Source of the DNA: Octadecabacter ascidiaceicola
Lineage (GTDB): Bacteria > Pseudomonadota > Alphaproteobacteria > Rhodobacterales > Rhodobacteraceae
Length of the DNA: 64,000 nucleotides
Reading direction: 5' to 3'
NCBI RefSeq assembly: GCF_900185015.1
Contig: NZ_FXYD01000001.1
Span: 434,001-498,000 of the forward strand
The notes under the pieces were generated by a model. It was given only the letters and a program-made list of their open reading frames with translations. It searched no databases and was not told the origin of the DNA. Within the stretch, counting starts at the first letter, position 1. The number at the start of each line of letters is the position of its first letter. Below, one piece after another: positions 8,237 to 16,759 of the stretch. Made by a program: the position numbers and the translations under genes.

Positions 8237-10258
8237 ATGGACATCCAAGCCCTACGTAAAGCCCACCCCGAGCACTGGATGCGCGCCGCCGCGATCCGCA
8301 CCCTCGCGCTTGACGGTGTTGCCGCCGCCAATTCCGGCCACTCTGGCATGCCAATGGGCATGGCCGACGTCGCGACGGTTCTTTACGAGAAGCACCTGCG
8401 TTTTGACCCGAAGGCCCCAAACTGGCCGGACCGCGACCGTTTCATTCTGTCCGCGGGCCACGGTTCCATGCTGCTTTACGCGCTGCTGCACCTCACGGGG
8501 TATGAGCAAGCGAGCCTTCAACAGCTCAAGGACTTCCGCCAATGGGGCGCACGCACTGCGGGCCACCCTGAATACGGCCACATGGAAGGCATTGAGACAA
8601 CAACCGGCCCACTTGGTCAGGGCATCGCCAATTCTGTGGGTTTCGCCATCGCCGAAGAAATCCTGCGCGCGCGTTATGGTAAGGGTGTTGTGAACCACCA
8701 CACTTACGTCATCGCGGGTGATGGTTGCCTGATGGAAGGTATTTCACAAGAAGCAATCGGCCTTGCAGGTATGCAAAAGCTCGGCTCGTTGATCGTGTTC
8801 TTTGACAACAACAACATCACCATCGATGGCACCGTTGATCTGGCCGACATCACCGACCAAACCGCACGTTTCGAAGCTTCCGGTTGGCACGTGATTGAAA
8901 TTGATGGCCACGACCCTGTCGCAATCGACAAAGCGATTGTCCAAGCCAAGGCCGACCCGCGCCCATCCATGATTTCTTGCAAAACCCACATCGCACTGGG
9001 CCACGCAGCGCAAGACACATCCAAAGGCCACGGTGCGCTGACAGATGCGGACCAAATGGCGGCCGCCAAGGCTGCCTACGGCTGGGACTACGCCCCGTTC
9101 GAGATCCCTGCAGATGTGAAATCCCAATGGGAAGCCTTTGGCGCACGCGGTGCAACTGCACATGCTGAGTGGCAGACACGTTTTGACAAGCTGTCAAAAG
9201 GCAAACAGGACGAATTCAACCGTGCCCTGAACCTTGATGCGCCAAAGAAACTGTCGGCGACCATCAAAGCCTTCAAAAAGCAGGCAACGGAAGCTGGCGC
9301 CAAGATGGCGACACGCTCTTCCTCGGAAAAAGTCCTCGAAGTGATCAACCCGATCATGGCTGAAACCGTTGGTGGCTCTGCTGACCTGACAGGATCAAAC
9401 AACACCAAGACCGCTGACCTGGGTGTTTTCAACCCTGACAACCGCGCTGGCCGCTTTATCCACTACGGTATCCGTGAGCACGGCATGGCCGCTGCGATGA
9501 ACGGCATGGCCCTGCACGGCGGCATCCGTCCCTACTCCGGCACGTTCATGTGCTTCACCGATTACGCACGTGGCGCGATGCGCCTGTCCGCCTTGATGGA
9601 AGTGCCTGCCGTTTACGTCATGACGCACGACTCCATCGGCCTTGGCGAAGATGGCCCGACACACCAGCCTGTTGAACACCTCGCTATGCTGCGTGCCACG
9701 CCAAACACCCATGTATTCCGCCCTGCGGATAGTGTTGAGGTTGCCGAGGCGTGGGAACTTGCGCTGACAGCAAAGAAAACACCGTCCGTTTTGGCCCTGT
9801 CCCGTCAGGGGCTTCCGCTGGTTCGCAAAGACCACAAGAACAAGAACATGTCCGCACAGGGTGCTTACGTTCTGGCCGACGCCGAAGCTGGCAAACGTCA
9901 GGCGATCCTGATGGCGACAGGTTCTGAAGTCTCCGTCGCCATGGCTGCCCGCGACATTCTTGAGGCCGACGGCATCGGTACACGCGTTGTCTCCATGCCA
10001 TGTTGGGAGCTGTTCGAAGCGCAGGAAGAGAAAATCCGCAAGCGCGTGCTTCCGGGTGGTCCTGTTCGCGTCGCTATCGAAGCTGGCGTGCGTCTTGGTT
10101 GGGACAAATGGCTGCTGGGCGAGCGTGGCAAAGAAGCGAAAGCTGGCTTCATTGGCATGAACAGCTTTGGTGCATCCGCACCAGCGCCGGAACTGTTTGA
10201 AAAGTTCGGCATCACTGCGGAAGCAACAGCACAAAAAGTGCGTGATCTGCTGGCATAA
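8237..10258 (+). CDS. tkt: Transketolase
   Basis: A 673-residue protein of normal length, catalysing two-carbon ketol transfer in the pentose phosphate pathway. Visible features are HSGMPMGMA near residue 35, the thiamine-diphosphate motif GDGCLMEG...FFDNNN near residues 155-190, and the pyrimidine-domain [12 protein letters not shown] near 410. The 255-base region shared with the divergent zapA operon should hold its promoter. A long hairpin follows at 10278-10324. In this window it is followed by two gap genes, so triose-phosphate and pentose-phosphate enzymes are clustered. Confidence 0.97.
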   Translation: MDIQALRKAHPEHWMRAAAIRTLALDGVAAANSGHSGMPMGMADVATVLYEKHLRFDPKAPNWPDRDRFILSAGHGSMLLYALLHLTGYEQASLQQLKDFRQWGARTAGHPEYGHMEGIETTTGPLGQGIANSVGFAIAEEILRARYGKGVVNHHTYVIAGDGCLMEGISQEAIGLAGMQKLGSLIVFFDNNNITIDGTVDLADITDQTARFEASGWHVIEIDGHDPVAIDKAIVQAKADPRPSMISCKTHIALGHAAQDTSKGHGALTDADQMAAAKAAYGWDYAPFEIPADVKSQWEAFGARGATAHAEWQTRFDKLSKGKQDEFNRALNLDAPKKLSATIKAFKKQATEAGAKMATRSSSEKVLEVINPIMAETVGGSADLTGSNNTKTADLGVFNPDNRAGRFIHYGIREHGMAAAMNGMALHGGIRPYSGTFMCFTDYARGAMRLSALMEVPAVYVMTHDSIGLGEDGPTHQPVEHLAMLRATPNTHVFRPADSVEVAEAWELALTAKKTPSVLALSRQGLPLVRKDHKNKNMSAQGAYVLADAEAGKRQAILMATGSEVSVAMAARDILEADGIGTRVVSMPCWELFEAQEEKIRKRVLPGGPVRVAIEAGVRLGWDKWLLGERGKEAKAGFIGMNSFGASAPAPELFEKFGITAEATAQKVRDLLA

Positions 10259-10277
10259 TGCCAACACATCGGCGAAA

Positions 10278-10324
10278 AATTAGGGCCACAGTTTCGTGTT
10301 TTACACGGGATTGTGGCCCTAATT
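10278..10324 (+). terminator. Large hairpin downstream of tkt
   Basis: AATTAGGGCCACA (10278-10290) pairs with TGTGGCCCTAATT (10312-10324). An inner stem pairs CGTGT with ACACG (10295-10307), and a short T-rich stretch follows. It fits an intrinsic terminator for tkt. Confidence 0.75.
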
Positions 10325-10365
10325 GTTTCTGCTAGGCTCTCAGATCAACCGCGTGGAGCCGACAC

Positions 10366-10980
10366 ATGATGAGACTAACCGCCCTTTTGACCATCGCCAC
10401 CGTCGCGCTTAGCGCTTGTGGTGTGCCGCAAGTTCAGGTGTCGCCGAAAGGTGAATCCTCTCTTCCGCAACAATACAACACAGGGTATTCCATTGCTCCG
10501 CCGAATGCACCCAGTGGTCCAGTCGTCGACAATTTCGCGCGCAGCTTTCTGGATAGCATCCAAGCACGATCCATCGCGGAACGCCGAGAATACTGTGGCT
10601 ATTTTTACATCGATCCGAATGGCAATCTAAGAGGCACGCCGCCGCGTCCCGGCACGTTTGCGGGTTGTGAAATGCCTGCCCCCGCGCCTGGTCTCGGGAT
10701 CGTGGCCAGCTATCACACCCACGGTGCCTATGGGCGCGTCTATGACAATGAGGTCCCGTCTGTCATTGACCTCGCGTCTGACTTTCAGTTTGGTATTGAT
10801 GGCTATGTCTCGACGCCCGGCGGGCGCGTCTGGTTGGTTGATTTCCAGACACAATCAGCTAGCCAGCTTTGCGGCTTACGTTGCGTGACATCTGATCCGG
10901 GCTTTGCCCCACAGGACGAAGCCGGCGTTCGCCAGTCTTACACGATCCCGACTTTGCAAAGACGATTTGCACGTAACTAG
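10366..10980 (+). CDS. DUF4329-domain lipoprotein
   Basis: A 204-residue protein with a lipoprotein signal (VALSAC, predicted lipidated Cys18). A DUF4329-type domain follows, recognised from EYCGYFYIDPNG, SYHTHG and the DGYVSTPGGRVW stretch. The SYHTHG motif resembles JAB/MPN-like metal sites, but the family has no proven activity that I know of. Four later cysteines (Cys77, Cys102 and the CGLRC pair) suggest periplasmic disulfides. It ends one base before the convergent DUF808 gene. Confidence 0.75.
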   Translation: MMRLTALLTIATVALSACGVPQVQVSPKGESSLPQQYNTGYSIAPPNAPSGPVVDNFARSFLDSIQARSIAERREYCGYFYIDPNGNLRGTPPRPGTFAGCEMPAPAPGLGIVASYHTHGAYGRVYDNEVPSVIDLASDFQFGIDGYVSTPGGRVWLVDFQTQSASQLCGLRCVTSDPGFAPQDEAGVRQSYTIPTLQRRFARN

Positions 10981-10981
10981 A

Positions 10982-11959
10982 TCAGTGATGTGCCTTTGAA
11001 CCGGTTACAGCCCCAATCATCGGCGCAAGAACGCGGGTCACAACTGGGATCAACAGTAAGCCAACGGCCAATCCAAGAACGCCGTCACTGAACGCTGTCA
11101 CAGCCCAGTTCCCAAAACCGTTCTCCCCCGCGATGCTATGCGCGAGGTCTTTGATAAAGCCATAGGGTTGCGCCCAACCAAGGAAGTTCGGGTCGTGCAA
11201 CCCGTGAACAAGGATAGACCCACCGACCCAAAGCATTGCAGCCGTGCCGACAACAGACAGAACCGTCAGCAGATGCGGCATCCCACGCACAAGACCTTTG
11301 CCCATGCCCCGGCCGATACCCGTTTTCGCATTCAGCGCCATCCAAGCCCCGACATCATCCATTTTCACGATCAGCGCGACCGTTCCATAGACCGCGATGG
11401 TAATCGCCACGGCAATCGCCGCCAGCGTCATTCCTTGCATCCATATGGAGGCATCCGGAAATTCAGCAACGATGCTGTTTAGTGAAATCGTCATGATTTC
11501 AGCTGACAGGATGAAATCCGTCTTGATCGCGCCCTTAACGCGGCTTTCTTCCAGATGCGCCGGATCGCCTGCATCCATGTCAGCATCGACGTAAGCATCG
11601 TGTTGGGGGCGCAAGACGTGATAGATTTTCTCGGCACCCTCAAAACACAAGTACAGCCCCCCCAGCATCAACAGCGGGATCAACAGCCAAGGCGCAAAAT
11701 AGTTAAGCAGCATCGCCACCGGCAGCAGGATTACCAGCTTACTAAAGAACGACGCCCGTGCGATTTTCCAGATGATCGGCAGCTCGCGCTTGGGGTTCAG
11801 ACCTGTGACATACTTCGGCGTCACAGCCGCATCATCAATGATAACGCCTGCGGCCTTGGTTCCAGCCTTGGCCGCCATCCCGGCCACATCGTCAATACTG
11901 GTCGCCGCAATCCGCGTTAGGGCAGCTACGTCATCCAACAGGGCAATCAATCCACTCAT
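10982..11959 (-). CDS. DUF808 family inner-membrane protein (YedI-like)
   Basis: A 325-residue protein starting MSGLIALLDDVAALTRIAA, the characteristic DUF808 opening. GGAG lies 6 bases before the chosen ATG at 11959; an upstream in-frame ATG at 12001 would add 14 unconserved residues. Several hydrophobic segments are visible (about residues 72-100, 175-205, 235-265 and 295-320). The family (E. coli YedI) is of unknown function. Its upstream region is shared with the divergent gap gene and its three operator-like sites. Confidence 0.85.
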   Translation of the reverse strand: MSGLIALLDDVAALTRIAATSIDDVAGMAAKAGTKAAGVIIDDAAVTPKYVTGLNPKRELPIIWKIARASFFSKLVILLPVAMLLNYFAPWLLIPLLMLGGLYLCFEGAEKIYHVLRPQHDAYVDADMDAGDPAHLEESRVKGAIKTDFILSAEIMTISLNSIVAEFPDASIWMQGMTLAAIAVAITIAVYGTVALIVKMDDVGAWMALNAKTGIGRGMGKGLVRGMPHLLTVLSVVGTAAMLWVGGSILVHGLHDPNFLGWAQPYGFIKDLAHSIAGENGFGNWAVTAFSDGVLGLAVGLLLIPVVTRVLAPMIGAVTGSKAHH

Positions 11960-12091
11960 CGTCGTCTCCAAGTCTGCGTTGGTGCAGAAACTAGCGTTCA
12001 ATCACGTGGCTGCAAGTCCCCAAGACATATCTATGCGCCCTCCCGTGAACTGATTCTACGATTCGAGCGACCAGTTCCGCCATTCAGGAAG

Positions 12092-12178
12092 GTTAGCGCA
12101 AACGTCACGACCGTTAACCCTTCGGAAGGCTTTAGTGTTAGCGCAAACCTGCGGCGGCCATACACAGTTACCGCTAAC
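12092..12178. promoter_or_regulatory. Three CceR/PckR-like operator sites upstream of the first gap gene
   Basis: Three copies of a palindrome related to GTTAGCGCTAAC occur here: GTTAGCGCAAAC at 12092-12103 and 12137-12148, and GTTACCGCTAAC at 12167-12178. A GTTAAC half-like element lies at about 12113. The AGCGCT core is typical of LacI-family operators. In alphaproteobacteria the LacI regulator CceR/PckR controls central carbon genes including gap. A fourth copy precedes the second gap gene at 13602. The regulator itself is not in this window. Confidence 0.6.
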
Positions 12179-12265
12179 ATATTGATAAAAAACCAGTTTA
12201 GACTTGGTCCACACAGGCCACCCCCCTAAGAGAGGGGCAACCAATTTGCCGAAAGGAACTGCGCT

Positions 12266-13267
12266 ATGACCGTCACAGTAGGTATCAATGGATTTGGCCG
12301 CATTGGCCGCTGCACCCTCTCCCATATCGCAGAAAGCGCACGCAACGACATTCAGGTCGTTAAGATCAATGCCACTGGGCCGGTTGAAACTAATGCGCAC
12401 TTGCTACGCTATGACTCTGTTCATGGTCGCTTCCCGGGCGAGATTACAATCAACGACGGCAAACTCGATCTTGGGCGCGGGCCAATCGACGTAATGTCGA
12501 CCTATGACCCGACCGAACTGGATTGGGACGGTTGTGATGTTGTCCTCGAATGCACTGGCAAATTTAACGACGGCAACAAATCATCGATTCACCTAGAACG
12601 CGGCGCAGGCAAAGTCTTGATCTCTGCCCCAGCCAGCAACGTTGATAAGACAATCGTCTACGGTGTGAACCACCGCGAACTCGAAGCAGATCACCGCATG
12701 GTGTCCAACGGCTCTTGCACTACGAACTGCCTCGCTCCGCTTGCAAAAGTTCTGAATGACGCCATCGGCATCGAGCGCGGCATCATGACGACAATCCACA
12801 GCTACACAGGCGACCAGCCAACACTGGACCGCCGCCACGCCGACCTTTACCGCGCCCGCGCTGCGGCCATGGCGATGATCCCGACCTCCACAGGCGCGGC
12901 CAAAGCTTTGTCGCTGGTGCTGCCGGAAATGGAAGGCAAACTGGACGGAACCGCCCTGCGCGTTCCAACACCGAATGTTTCCGCCGTTGATCTGACGTTT
13001 GAAGCCGCCAAGGACGTGACAGTTGCAGACGTGAACGCCGTTGTCGCAGAAGCCTGCGCTGGGCACATGGGCATGGTGATGGCGTACGATCCGGAACCAA
13101 AGGTTTCGATCGACTTCAACCACACGCCGGAAAGCTCAATCTTCGCACCGGACCAAACCAAAGTCATCGGCGGCCGCACCGTGCGCGTTTTGGCATGGTA
13201 CGACAACGAATGGGGTTTCTCGGTCCGGATGGCAGATGTTGCCGCACATATGGGACGATTGAACTAA
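12266..13267 (+). CDS. gap: Glyceraldehyde-3-phosphate dehydrogenase, paralogue 1 (altered cofactor site)
   Basis: A 333-residue type I GAPDH with the catalytic cysteine in SCTTNCL (near residue 153), the HSYTGDQ histidine and a complete C-terminus. The cofactor pocket differs from NAD-specific enzymes. The conserved Asp after the second beta strand (NDL) is Ala here (INATG, residue 36). The LDLPHKDL loop reads LDRRHADL, with Arg replacing both the Leu and the Pro. Changes at these sites in the Bacillus enzyme are known to permit NADP use, so this copy is probably NADP-preferring or dual, suited to gluconeogenic flux. GAAAGGA precedes the start. Confidence 0.95.
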   Translation: MTVTVGINGFGRIGRCTLSHIAESARNDIQVVKINATGPVETNAHLLRYDSVHGRFPGEITINDGKLDLGRGPIDVMSTYDPTELDWDGCDVVLECTGKFNDGNKSSIHLERGAGKVLISAPASNVDKTIVYGVNHRELEADHRMVSNGSCTTNCLAPLAKVLNDAIGIERGIMTTIHSYTGDQPTLDRRHADLYRARAAAMAMIPTSTGAAKALSLVLPEMEGKLDGTALRVPTPNVSAVDLTFEAAKDVTVADVNAVVAEACAGHMGMVMAYDPEPKVSIDFNHTPESSIFAPDQTKVIGGRTVRVLAWYDNEWGFSVRMADVAAHMGRLN

Positions 13268-13416
13268 AGCCGGCGCACGCAAGATTGCTTTCGCTCAACG
13301 TTTCGAAGTCCCCTTTTACTACCATCTTAGTGCTAGCGGAACTTATGTACCAACCAAATCAACCGCGGTCTAATCTTTGAATTCCCCCGTGCGGCCTGAC
13401 CTGTTATCCCTGCCTC

Positions 13417-13560
13417 ATGACAACACGCCTCGCCTTTATCCTGTTCCTCTGTATCATCGCTTTTTTCGTGTTGGACCATTACGTCCTGCACCTGAACGCG
13501 GGCGTGTTCCTCAGTAAAAAAATCATCATTGTAATGAACTGGATGGCAATCTGGCGCTAG
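13417..13560 (+). CDS. 47-residue membrane protein between the gap genes
   Basis: An ATG-started frame of 48 codons including TAG. The N-terminal helix (RLAFILFLCIIAFFVLDHYVL) is a clear membrane segment, and a second hydrophobic stretch (KKIIIVMNWMAIW) is amphipathic. The first residues MTTRLAF are typical of membrane-inserted small proteins. Its position between the two gap genes and the aromatic C-terminus recall a small protein I believe is conserved at this spot in Rhodobacterales. No obvious Shine-Dalgarno precedes it, which lowers confidence. Function is unknown. Confidence 0.6.
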   Translation: MTTRLAFILFLCIIAFFVLDHYVLHLNAGVFLSKKIIIVMNWMAIWR

Positions 13561-13601
13561 ATCCGTAGCAAACGGGTTGACCTTTCGGTTTTTTTGGGGA
13601 T

Positions 13602-13613
13602 GTTAGCGCCAAC
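13602..13613. promoter_or_regulatory. CceR/PckR-like operator upstream of the second gap gene
   Basis: GTTAGCGCCAAC, extended to the near-perfect dyad TGTTAGCGCCAACA (13601-13614), lies 50 bases before the second gap start. It is the same palindrome found three times before the first gap gene, so both genes probably share a LacI-family regulator. Confidence 0.6.
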
Positions 13614-13662
13614 AGTGACCGCAAATGCTGCCACACCCGCTGATCCAAGACTGGAGGCTCCC

Positions 13663-14667
13663 ATGACCGTAAAAGTAGCAATCAATGGCTTTGGCCGTAT
13701 CGGGCGCAATATTTTGCGTGCAATTATCGAATCCGGTCGCACAGACATTGAAGTCATCGCGATCAACGATCTCGGCCCGGTTGAGACAAACGCGCACCTT
13801 TTGCAGTACGACTCAGTTCACGGACGCTTCCCACATCCGGTGACAACAACCGCTGATACCATCGACGTTGGCCGCGGCCCCATTAAGGTGACTGCACTGC
13901 GCAACCCAGCTGATCTACCTTGGGCGGACGTTGATATCGTGTTGGAATGTACCGGCATCTTCACATCCAAAGAAGCGTGCCAAGCGCACCTTGAAAACGG
14001 ATCTTCGCGCGTTTTGATTTCCGCACCTGGTAAGAACGCCGACAAAACAATCGTATTCGGTGTGAACGACGGCACGCTGACATCGGGCGACATGGTTGTG
14101 TCCAACGCGTCTTGCACAACCAACTGCTTGGCCCCTGTGGCCAAGGTTCTGAACGACAACATCGGCATCAAGCGTGGCTTCATGACGACGGTTCACAGCT
14201 ACACTGGCGATCAGCCGACGCTCGACACCATGCACAAAGACCTTTACCGCGCACGTGCTGCGGCAATGTCCATGATCCCGACGTCCACTGGCGCGGCGAA
14301 GGCTGTTGGCCTCGTTCTGCCAGAGCTTGACGGTATTCTTGACGGTGTTGCGATCCGCGTTCCGACGCCGAATGTGTCTTGCGTTGACCTGACATTCGAA
14401 ACCAAGCGCGACACAACCATTGAGGAAATAAACGAGCTGATCCACGCCGCAACATCTGCCGGCCCACTCAAAGGTATTTTGGGTGTGACAGACAGCAAAC
14501 TGGTGTCCATGGACTTCAACCATGACCCGCATTCATCTATCTTCGCGACAGATCAGACCAAAGTTATGGACGGCAACCTGTGCCGCATCCTAACGTGGTA
14601 CGACAACGAATGGGGCTTCTCCAACCGCATGGGCGACACAGCCGTTGCGATGGGTAAACTCATCTAA
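13663..14667 (+). CDS. gap: Glyceraldehyde-3-phosphate dehydrogenase, paralogue 2 (NAD-type)
   Basis: A 334-residue type I GAPDH. The ATG at 13663 has GGAGG 5 bases upstream; an in-frame ATG at 13594 would add 23 unconserved residues and include the operator. The catalytic SCTTNCL and HSYTGDQ motifs are present. Unlike the first paralogue it keeps the Asp (INDLG, residue 36) that binds the NAD ribose, so it should be the glycolytic NAD-dependent enzyme. The LDTMHKDL loop is near the canonical form. A strong terminator follows at 14689-14719. Confidence 0.96.
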   Translation: MTVKVAINGFGRIGRNILRAIIESGRTDIEVIAINDLGPVETNAHLLQYDSVHGRFPHPVTTTADTIDVGRGPIKVTALRNPADLPWADVDIVLECTGIFTSKEACQAHLENGSSRVLISAPGKNADKTIVFGVNDGTLTSGDMVVSNASCTTNCLAPVAKVLNDNIGIKRGFMTTVHSYTGDQPTLDTMHKDLYRARAAAMSMIPTSTGAAKAVGLVLPELDGILDGVAIRVPTPNVSCVDLTFETKRDTTIEEINELIHAATSAGPLKGILGVTDSKLVSMDFNHDPHSSIFATDQTKVMDGNLCRILTWYDNEWGFSNRMGDTAVAMGKLI

Positions 14668-14688
14668 GTTTGATCGAATAGATTTAAG

Positions 14689-14719
14689 AAAGGCCGCTCT
14701 AACTTAGAGCGGCCTTTTT
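14689..14719. terminator. Bidirectional terminator between gap and coaD
   Basis: AAAGGCCGCTCTAA (14689-14702) is the exact complement of TTAGAGCGGCCTTT (14704-14717). T runs lie on the plus side, and a weaker T-rich stretch lies on the minus side. It serves gap and possibly the convergent coaD. Confidence 0.85.
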
Positions 14720-14731
14720 CGTTGAAGCCGG

Positions 14732-15223
14732 TTACTTCAAGCGTTCTTTCAAAGAACTTTCCACGGCTGGCGTGACGAACTTACTCACGTCACCACCCAA
14801 ACGCGCGATCTCTTTCACAAGTTTTGACGCAATTGCCTGATGTTGGGCTTCGGCCATCAAGAACACCGTCTCAATGGAATTGTCCAACTGGCGATTCATA
14901 CCAACCATCTGATATTCATACTCAAAATCGGCAACGGCCCGAAGGCCTCGGATAATGATCCCTGCCCCGACATCTTTCGCGCAATCAATCAGCAAGTTAT
15001 CAAACGGATGCGCAATGATCTCGCATCCGGTTTCCGCGGAAAGCACGGCACACTCGGCCTCGACCATCGCGACGCGTTCTTCAAGGTCAAACAATGGCCC
15101 CTTGTCGCGGTTGATCGCAACGCCGATGACGAGCTTGTCGACCAATGTACAAGCACGCCGAATAATATCGACATGCCCCAATGTGACGGGATCAAACGTC
15201 CCCGGATAGAGCCCAATGCGCAT
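14732..15223 (-). CDS. coaD: Phosphopantetheine adenylyltransferase
   Basis: A 163-residue protein, normal for CoaD, which adenylates 4'-phosphopantetheine in the fourth step of CoA synthesis. The nucleotidyl-transferase motif GTFDPVTLGH is at residues 7-16, and the family stretch EYQMVGMNRQL follows. I chose the ATG at 15223 because GAGGA lies 5 bases upstream and homologues begin MRIGLYPGTFDP. An ATG four codons earlier (15235) is also possible. Confidence 0.95.
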   Translation of the reverse strand: MRIGLYPGTFDPVTLGHVDIIRRACTLVDKLVIGVAINRDKGPLFDLEERVAMVEAECAVLSAETGCEIIAHPFDNLLIDCAKDVGAGIIIRGLRAVADFEYEYQMVGMNRQLDNSIETVFLMAEAQHQAIASKLVKEIARLGGDVSKFVTPAVESSLKERLK

Positions 15224-15283
15224 GGCAGTCCTCATCTAGAATTTGGGGCAAAACACCCTAACACGCGTAAGAATGCAAGCGTG

Positions 15284-15721
15284 CTAGTGACCCATAACCA
15301 TACCCGTCAGCGCATCACGCTCCGCTGCCAGTTCTGCAAGGCGCGCTTTAACCGCATCGCCAATGGAAATCAGGCCAACCATTGTGTCGCCGTCCATCAC
15401 TGGCATGTGGCGAAACCGTCCTTCTGTCATCTTGCTCAGCACGGAGTCTGAGGTGTCAGATGGGCTACAGGTAATAAGCTTGCTGGTCATGAGGTCTTTG
15501 ACAAGCCGTGTCAGGCAGCTCGGCCCTTGTCGACCCAACTCACGCACAATGTCGCGTTCAGAAAGAATACCTGCGGGCGTTGCGCCACCGTCATCGCTGA
15601 CAACGATCGTACCAATCCGTTTGTCCGACATAATGCCGACAGCATCAGAAACAGATGCATCAGATGTCAGCGTGATAACGCCGCCAGTGTCTTTGGACTT
15701 GAGGATTTGGGATACGATCAT
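15284..15721 (-). CDS. Two-CBS-domain protein
   Basis: A 145-residue soluble protein made almost entirely of a CBS pair (ILKSKDTGGVITLTSD... then VKDLMTSKLITCSPSD...), with GRFRHMPVMDG in the second repeat. Such stand-alone pairs bind adenine nucleotides and act as energy or redox sensors for partner enzymes. AGGAG precedes the ATG. It lies between coaD and a LysR gene on the same strand; no partner is evident from context. Confidence 0.85.
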   Translation of the reverse strand: MIVSQILKSKDTGGVITLTSDASVSDAVGIMSDKRIGTIVVSDDGGATPAGILSERDIVRELGRQGPSCLTRLVKDLMTSKLITCSPSDTSDSVLSKMTEGRFRHMPVMDGDTMVGLISIGDAVKARLAELAAERDALTGMVMGH

Positions 15722-15773
15722 GGCAATCTCCTATTGTTAATCATTCAAGTGTCGCGTCCCGCCTGCGTTGGAG

Positions 15774-16655
15774 TCAAGCGACCAGACGCTCCAGACGCGA
15801 AATCTCGGCCTTCAATCCGTGATTTAATGCCGCAGCAAAGCGGTTAAGGCGGTCAGAAGACCGGTCACTAACGTGCCGCACAAGGTAAAATGACCGCGTC
15901 AAAGATAGCTCATTTACCAAAACACGTTTCAATTCTGGCGCGAACGGCAGCGCGAAATCATGCATAATGCCGACCCCTGCCCCGCTACGCAGCGCCATGA
16001 CCTGCACGGCAACCGAATTAGACGCGACCTGAACACCGTCTGCGCCAAAATCGCCGAGGTAGTCCAGTTCTTTGTCAAAAATCATGTCGGGGATATAGCC
16101 GACAATACGGTGCCCTTTAAGGTCATCCATGTTTTCAATCGTTTCACTTTTAGAAGCAGCCAGATGAAGGCGATAATCGCTGACCTTCTGCACCGTCAGT
16201 CGCCCCGCTTGCGGAGGCGACACCGTGATCGCCATGTCGGCCTCGCGTTTGGACAGGTTCACCACCCGAGGTAAAGCAAGTACTTGAATTTCCAGGCCTG
16301 GGTTTTCGGCGGCAATGGCTGCGCACACTTGCGGCAATAGGTAATTCGCGGCCCCGTCGGGCGCCCCGATACGGATTTGTCCCGTTAAACCGGCCTGATC
16401 CCCGCGTGCTTCTTCGACAGCTTGGGTCAGCGACGCCTCAGCATCGGCAGCATGATCCCGCATGCGCACCCCAAGATCCGTGAGCGCGTATCCTTGAGGG
16501 GATTTCACGAACAAAGCGGCCCCAAGGCCCGCCTCAAGCCGCGCGATCCGCCGCCCGACAGTGGCCGCATCCATCCGTAGCGTTGGCGCAGCACGACTTA
16601 GGCTTTCCGCCCGCGCCACCGCCAAAAACACCCGCATATCGTCCCAACTCGCCAT
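15774..16655 (-). CDS. LysR-family regulator divergent from mmsA
   Basis: A 293-residue protein with an N-terminal helix-turn-helix (MASWDDMRVFLAVARAESLS, then MDAATVGRRIARLEAGLG) and a LysR ligand domain. The ATG at 16655 gives the expected LysR N-terminus; a longer in-frame start at 16718 would read through the operator region. Its promoter region is shared with mmsA and contains a dyad at 16666-16680. By position it is the likely regulator of mmsA. Confidence 0.88.
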   Translation of the reverse strand: MASWDDMRVFLAVARAESLSRAAPTLRMDAATVGRRIARLEAGLGAALFVKSPQGYALTDLGVRMRDHAADAEASLTQAVEEARGDQAGLTGQIRIGAPDGAANYLLPQVCAAIAAENPGLEIQVLALPRVVNLSKREADMAITVSPPQAGRLTVQKVSDYRLHLAASKSETIENMDDLKGHRIVGYIPDMIFDKELDYLGDFGADGVQVASNSVAVQVMALRSGAGVGIMHDFALPFAPELKRVLVNELSLTRSFYLVRHVSDRSSDRLNRFAAALNHGLKAEISRLERLVA

Positions 16656-16665
16656 TGCTGTCCTG

Positions 16666-16680
16666 CATTTTTGCAAAATG
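16666..16680. promoter_or_regulatory. Dyad in the lysR/mmsA promoter
   Basis: CATTTT (16666-16671) and AAAATG (16675-16680) form a 6-base inverted repeat around TGC, only 11 bases upstream of the lysR start. This placement suits an autoregulatory LysR site. The assignment is by position only. Confidence 0.35.
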
Positions 16681-16759
16681 AATTTGCCATACTGGCGCTT
16701 TAACGGGCGAAAACGCAAGCCTATGATACGGGCAACTCATACAACGCTGGGAGGCGATC

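Noticed and set aside
9395-10267. Long antisense open frame inside tkt
   Set aside because: It is a shadow of tkt codon use and has no recognisable product.
13326-13337. CTTAGTGCTAGC as a further CceR-like operator
   Set aside because: Only 9 of 12 positions match the palindrome, and it is not clearly placed before a gene start.
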